From contig JAJPXB010000043.1 of assembly GCA_021205695.1 (NCBI GenBank), positions 1 to 64,000 of the forward strand: DNA of 64,000 bases, in the 5' to 3' direction. Below are positions 63,985 to 64,000 of this stretch, one piece after another. A program made the translations under genes and the position numbers. Below the pieces are notes generated by a model, which did no database searches, was not told the origin of the DNA, and was given only the letters and a program-made list of their open reading frames with translations. How positions within the stretch are numbered: the stretch's first letter is position 1; each line of letters opens with the position of its first letter. The DNA is from Clostridiales bacterium. Its GTDB lineage: Bacteria; Bacillota; Clostridia; Oscillospirales; Oscillospiraceae.

Positions 63985-64000
63985 GATTTCTCTTTCCTTT

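Overview
The window looks like a chromosomal segment of a GC-rich, spore-forming Clostridia species, most like the Oscillospiraceae (Flavonifractor/Intestinimonas-type). The grounds are Gram-positive regulatory RNAs (S-box, two T-boxes), strong consensus sigma-A promoters, a Spo0A-like protein, CotF-like coat proteins, a DUF1385 gene, a meso-diaminopimelate-type MurE next to DapF, the SUF iron-sulfur system, and the AspRS/GatCAB route to Asn-tRNA. Most genes are strongly GC-biased at third positions; one gene at 44.0-45.7 kb is clearly AT-richer. Genus-level placement is inference.

Layout: 0-5 kb, a 5S rRNA gene, then a minus-strand fatty-acid cluster (marR, acpP, fabD, fabG, fabF, fabZ). 5-8 kb, SAM riboswitch and metK, then an ECF sigma factor and a membrane partner. 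8-15.4 kb, a DEDD exonuclease, then an AraC regulator divergent from a rhamnose pathway (kinase, AraA/FucI-fold isomerase, aldolase, lactaldehyde reductase). 15.4-20.5 kb, a T-box controlled aspS2-gatCAB operon. 20.5-21.7 kb, an unknown protein and two CotF-like proteins. 21.7-28.5 kb, membrane GH3 and GH43 glycosidases behind a LytTR two-component pair. 28.7-32.5 kb, dapF-murE, a Spo0A paralogue and an MntR/DtxR regulator. 32.6-37.7 kb, sufCBDSU. 38 kb, tRNA-Ser(CGA) and a hairpin-rich repeat. 38.5-42.9 kb, glycolysis (gpmI, tpiA, pgk) with trmL. 43-48.4 kb, proB and proA split by a foreign-looking membrane gene, then mnmE. 48.5-54.8 kb, a FeoA-FeoB fusion, a lipoprotein and an OmpR/HK pair. 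54.8-60.6 kb, yqhQ-prmC-recA-recX behind a promoter with a LexA-like box, then rimO and pgsA. 60.6-63.3 kb, T-box-cysE-cysS. 63.4 kb, a DNA-binding protein resembling only the C-terminal part of a serine resolvase.

How parts fit: three RNA switches sense SAM, Asn-tRNA and Cys-tRNA in front of the genes that make SAM, Asn-tRNA(Asn) and cysteine/Cys-tRNA(Cys). I found no phage, CRISPR array or complete insertion sequence. The most notable observations are a Spo0A-like protein with Glu at the phospho-acceptor position, the LexA-type box inside the promoter ahead of yqhQ-prmC-recA, a hairpin element present as an inverted pair with a relative elsewhere, and the AT-rich GT-C-like gene inside proBA.
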